From contig CAMPET010000004.1 of assembly GCA_946803715.1 (NCBI GenBank), positions 665,004 through 729,003 on the forward strand: DNA of 64,000 nt. The letters run 5' to 3'. Under the pieces are notes generated by a model. It was not told the DNA's origin and made no database searches. It saw only the letters and a program-made list of their open reading frames with translations. Made by a program: the position numbers and the translations under genes. Source of the DNA: Beroe ovata. Its lineage: Eukaryota; Ctenophora; Nuda; Beroida; Beroidae. Shown here in pieces: positions 60,755 through 64,000 of the stretch; within the stretch, counting starts at the first letter, position 1; each line of letters opens with the position of its first letter.

Positions 60755-61139
60755 CACTCCCTGAAACATAACATATTTGGGTCCAATGCTAACCTTACAT
60801 AGATAAATCAGCACCTTGAGATAGAGCTGTGAAGAGCAAAGAGGGAGTCTACACTCTACTACTTGCATCAGCGGTCTAGCAATGCCAGACAAGGCATCCA
60901 GATGTTATCAGACACATGCAACCCTATTCTACTCTGTGAACTGCCTGCACGAAAGAATTTGAAACAATAATGTATCTGTTCATTCATGTATTGAGCGCGA
61001 GATGCTTTTGTCAACAAATTAAAAAATATGAGTTGCACTTCGAAAGATGATCAACCTCAAACCTGGCAAAGTGCATTCATGCAATGATATGTGAACTTGT
61101 TGTATGTTATCTGTCCACTGTTTCTTTGCAGACTGCTAT

Positions 61140-61177
61140 CTGTCCACTGTTTCTCGCGCGCGAGTAACAGTGGACAG
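61140..61177. repeat. Near-perfect palindrome CTGTCCACTGTT...AACAGTGGACAG
   Basis: 12-bp perfect arms around TCTCGCGCGCGAGT, itself largely self-complementary. The left arm sequence ATCTGTCCACTGTTTCT also occurs as a direct repeat at about 61109. Within 400 bp of the NOSIP start. Confidence 0.8.
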
Positions 61178-62156
61178 ACAACATTCTATTCGGCAACTGT
61201 TTAGTGTTTATCCCACGCGCTTTCATTCTGTCAACGAAGGCTGATCCGAAACAAACAACATCCGACGTTGCGATGTAAGATTCAAGATTTATCCCTACCT
61301 TCGCTGGTGCAGTGAAGCGTAAATAAGGGGCGCGCACACTGCACAAGCATGTTCAATTGCGCGCGCCCGCCCGGCCCAGTAAATCATAAATGCAGCTGCA
61401 GCATGTTCATGTTGGTGTTGGATCAGTGGATCACGCGACGCAACGTGCACACGTAGAATTGAATTTGATTTTGTGTGCGCGCCGCCCCTTATTAATATTT
61501 ATTCATCATGGAAAAAGTGAAAAGTAAGGAAAAAGACGCGTATAATTGTAACCAGTTTCCATTTCCACTGTAGAGTGCGCGTCCTTTTCTTTCCGTCCAT
61601 TTTTCCTTCCAATTCCATGTACACATACCAGTAATGGTGATCAGATGCGGTAAAACATAAAATCGGGCATTGTCCGGCCTCGTTCATCTGTGACTCGAAT
61701 CTTGCACGCGCCTTTTATGTTCTACAGTACAATAAGGAAAAAGAAAAATTATTGAAATTAAATGATAATATTTGGGGCGTAACACAACAAATACATATTA
61801 ACGTGGAAACATTGAACAGTGCAAATGCATATCAGCCTCCAAGTCCAACGAACAACACTTCAGGCACATAAACAACTCCTTTGCACCAATGTCAGGCTTA
61901 CTCCAGTTTATCAAATCAAGCACACTCCAACACGTCCAGGTTTAACTTCCACCGATATGATCTTGACCAAAGAAATAAGTCCAATGGAACGAGCCAGGAA
62001 TTACATAATATTGAGATTTCAACGCAACCCTAGTGTAGTAACTGTGGGTATGTACAAAAAGCTTCAAATCATCCAACTTCCAAATGGCAGAATAACGTCC
62101 CGTTTATTCATCTCTCACAAGATTGTTTAGAATCTTTTGAACGTCAATTCCACATA

Positions 62157-62200
62157 TTTGATTGTAATAAGTAGTGTTGATAAGTTTAAAACTTATCAAT
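62157..62200. repeat. Dispersed repeat copy TTTGATTGTAATAAGTAGTG
   Basis: Matches the repeat at 24.9 and 25.15 kb (the 20-base word, followed by T(C/T)GATAAGTTTAA), then continues into a small hairpin GATAAGTTTAAAACTTATC. Confidence 0.7.
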
Positions 62201-62813
62201 TCAACATAATTTCGAGAAAATTTAGGTCTAAAATTGCCAATTGAAAATATCAAGTTGACTGAACTGGGAAGATGCTTCTAATCCTTGGGAGAGATGAAAA
62301 TTAGATCAGAGTAACACAAATAGTAGTGACCCACAATTATAGAGGTTCCATAACGCTCCTATGATATAAGTTAAGTCAGCAGGTTCACTTGTAATAAACA
62401 GTATATTTAATCATAATTAGCATATTTTAAAATTGTGGCTAAAATTAGTATATTTCCTAGCCACAATCCAGATAACTATATTAGGGGAAGTAAATTGATA
62501 AAAACTAATTATACAACACTGAGAAACCAATAACTTTTGTCTTATAGAATAGTTTACTCCACTTGAATGTGCTATACGTCAAGCACGTTCTTCACACACG
62601 TGACATAACTGATTATCAGGACCTGTTCAATGAACCGTGTTCATTGTAGGGAGAGTTCATTTTAGAGAGATCCTGCTCCTAATAATGTTGCCATGACAAC
62701 CGTATATAGCAACCTTGTGGCTGTCACACGAATATATAACAGTTTGTAAACTACAATAAATACCAGCGTAGAGGTGAAGGTAAAATACGGATATATATGA
62801 TCATCAGCTATCT

Positions 62814-64000
62814 CTAGTACTGGCCATTGTCTCGGTGCCGGGGTGGCAGTCCTCTCCTCCTAGGTGGCGGTGGTGGCGGGTAGCTGCGGTACATTGGCGG
62901 CGGCCCAAACCTCCCGCCTCTCATCCCATACCTGTCACCCCTGTACCTCCTATCATCGTAATAACTGTCATACCTGTCATCATGACACCTATCGTCATGA
63001 TATCTGTCGTCATGGTACCCGTCATCGAAGTACCTCCCCCCGTTATACCGGTCACCATGGTAACGATTACCATGGTAATCGTCCCACGGGGGATAACCCT
63101 GGTTACGCGCTCTCCTATACGAGCTCTTAACCTCCGCAAACTTCCTCTTCTCCGCTTTCTTCTCCGGTCCCTTATCTTCCTCCTGTTGCTGCGCGTCCTC
63201 CTTGACACCAGTCTGCTCCTCTCCACTCTCCATCCCCTTATCCTCTGGGGTGGTGTCAACCACCTCACTGTGCTCCTCATCCGTCTGTACTTTCTCAGCT
63301 CCAGAGTTCGGCAGTTGCTGTGAAGTAGCTGTTGTTGTTGTTGTTGCTGCAGGTGGTGGAACAGTGGTTGCTTTGCTCGTCGGTTTCATGTTATCCGGGA
63401 GTGTTTCCTTGGTCGCTGGATCCTCGCCTCGAGCCAGTGCCTCCTGGAAACTCTGTATCTGTGCAAGTGATTGTTGCTGCATGTGTTGCTGCACGGCAGG
63501 GGGGATGAGCGACATGAAGCTGGTCCTCATATCGGGTACCCTGTGCATCCTGCCGTCACGTGCTAGTTTGACACGTGGCATGCTCCGAGGGAGTGTGGGA
63601 ACATCGCTCTTTGCTGGCATCATGCCAGGAGTCACCACTTGGTGGGGTGTCAGCACGGATTGTTGCTGGGGTTGCTGGATGAAGGGCTCCTGTCGCATCT
63701 GCGGGAATATGGCAGCACGTTGTATAGCTCCTGGTTGCTGGGGTAGACACTGCTGAATCATACCTGGGAATAGAGTGCTGAGTTAGACCTATTGAGATGA
63801 TATTCAGAGCCATTGGGATGGTATGGTATGACATATACCGGGTGTACAATAAACATTATACAATGTATAGTACACACTGTACCATGTGTAATGTGTATTG
63901 TATGTTGAACAGTGTACAATGTACATCGTATAGTGTACACTCAGTATAGTGTGTACTCATTACTCACCATTGATAGCACTGAAATCAGGAATAGCTCGAT
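62814..64000 (-). CDS. 3' end of an unrecognised P/Q/Y/D-rich protein (partial)
   Basis: Last exon 62814-63763 plus the start of the preceding exon (63968 to the window edge, AIPDFSAING), joined at phase 1. At least 325 residues are visible. The order is a Gln/Pro-rich segment (IQQCLPQQPGAIQRAAIFPQ), a more conserved-looking block (RVKLARDGRMHRVPDMRTSF, then IPPAVQQHMQQQSLAQIQSF), an acidic segment (EEHSEVVDTTPEDKGMESGE), a Lys-rich piece, and a C-terminal run of Tyr/His/Asp/Arg repeats (YHDDRYHDDR) ending in PPPMYRSYPPPPPPRRRGLP. The tail resembles those of RNA-processing proteins, but I cannot assign a family. The repeats arise from ATCGTCATGATA-like codon tandems at about 62960-63060. Confidence 0.75.

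Larger units (their letters stand above)
60755..62813. other. Intergenic upstream of NOSIP
   Basis: Contains the NOSIP promoter side with a GC-rich region (61140-61490, many GCGCGC words), a palindrome at 61140-61177, and a dispersed repeat at about 62157-62200. The ORF at 61819-62130 (+) has no recognisable features. No gene recognised. Confidence 0.55.

Noticed and set aside
62835-63756. + strand ORFs opposite the P/Q/Y/D-rich gene
   Set aside because: Antisense shadows of a low-complexity coding exon.

Overview
The window is eukaryotic, animal nuclear DNA. Genes are split by GT-AG introns, mostly 80 to 1000 bp. Introns and spacers carry many (GT)n/(AC)n tracts, minisatellites and short palindromic elements. 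The gene set (KSR, NOS1AP, LARP1, RBM25, NOSIP, an m-AAA-like ATPase, DOHH, EMG1, a 7TM receptor) is metazoan. The gene density, the divergent receptor and a degenerate PHD-finger/reverse-transcriptase element suggest a sponge or another early-branching marine invertebrate; that placement is inference. Eight single N bases and one 93-N run are assembly joins, and several are flanked by near-identical copies of the same sequence.

Layout: 0.5-8.0 kb (+) holds a complete KSR scaffold kinase in about 19 coding exons. 10.3-18.0 kb (-) holds NOS1AP/CAPON, with one short exon not confidently located. 18.3-19.2 kb (-) and 19.4-20.1 kb (-) hold intronless DOHH and EMG1, only 237 bp apart. 21.4-24.7 kb (+) is a broken retroelement with PHD-like, reverse-transcriptase and C-terminal pieces. 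25.9-38.4 kb (+) is a complete LARP1. 38.5-41.7 kb is intergenic with a MITE-like inverted repeat. 41.9-42.9 kb (-) is an intronless 7TM receptor. 43.6-43.85 kb (-) is a two-exon fragment of the splicing factor SYF1/XAB2, next to a duplicated stretch (43.9-45.1 kb) that leads into RBM25 (45.1-51.1 kb, +). 51.7-55.0 kb (-) is a short m-AAA-like ATPase that has lost the protease zinc motif. 55.3-56.6 kb (-) holds two tandem small membrane proteins resembling DMAC1/TMEM261. 57.1-59.6 kb (-) is an unrecognised 441-residue probable nuclear protein. 59.9-60.75 kb (-) is intronless NOSIP. 62.8 kb to the window edge (-) is the 3' end of a P/Q/Y/D-rich protein.

Functional themes: MAPK scaffolding (KSR); nitric-oxide-synthase partners (NOS1AP and NOSIP, about 42 kb apart); translation and ribosome biogenesis (LARP1, DOHH, EMG1); splicing (RBM25, the SYF1 fragment); and mitochondrial functions (the AAA protein and the DMAC1-like pair). 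Nothing shows these to be co-regulated apart from the close DOHH/EMG1 spacing. The most unusual candidates are the AAA pseudo-protease, the KSR catalytic-loop change, the tandem DMAC1-like pair, the unrecognised nuclear protein, and a long near-perfect hairpin in a LARP1 intron. Exon boundaries were read by eye from splice signals and reading-frame continuity, so individual ends may be off by a few bases.
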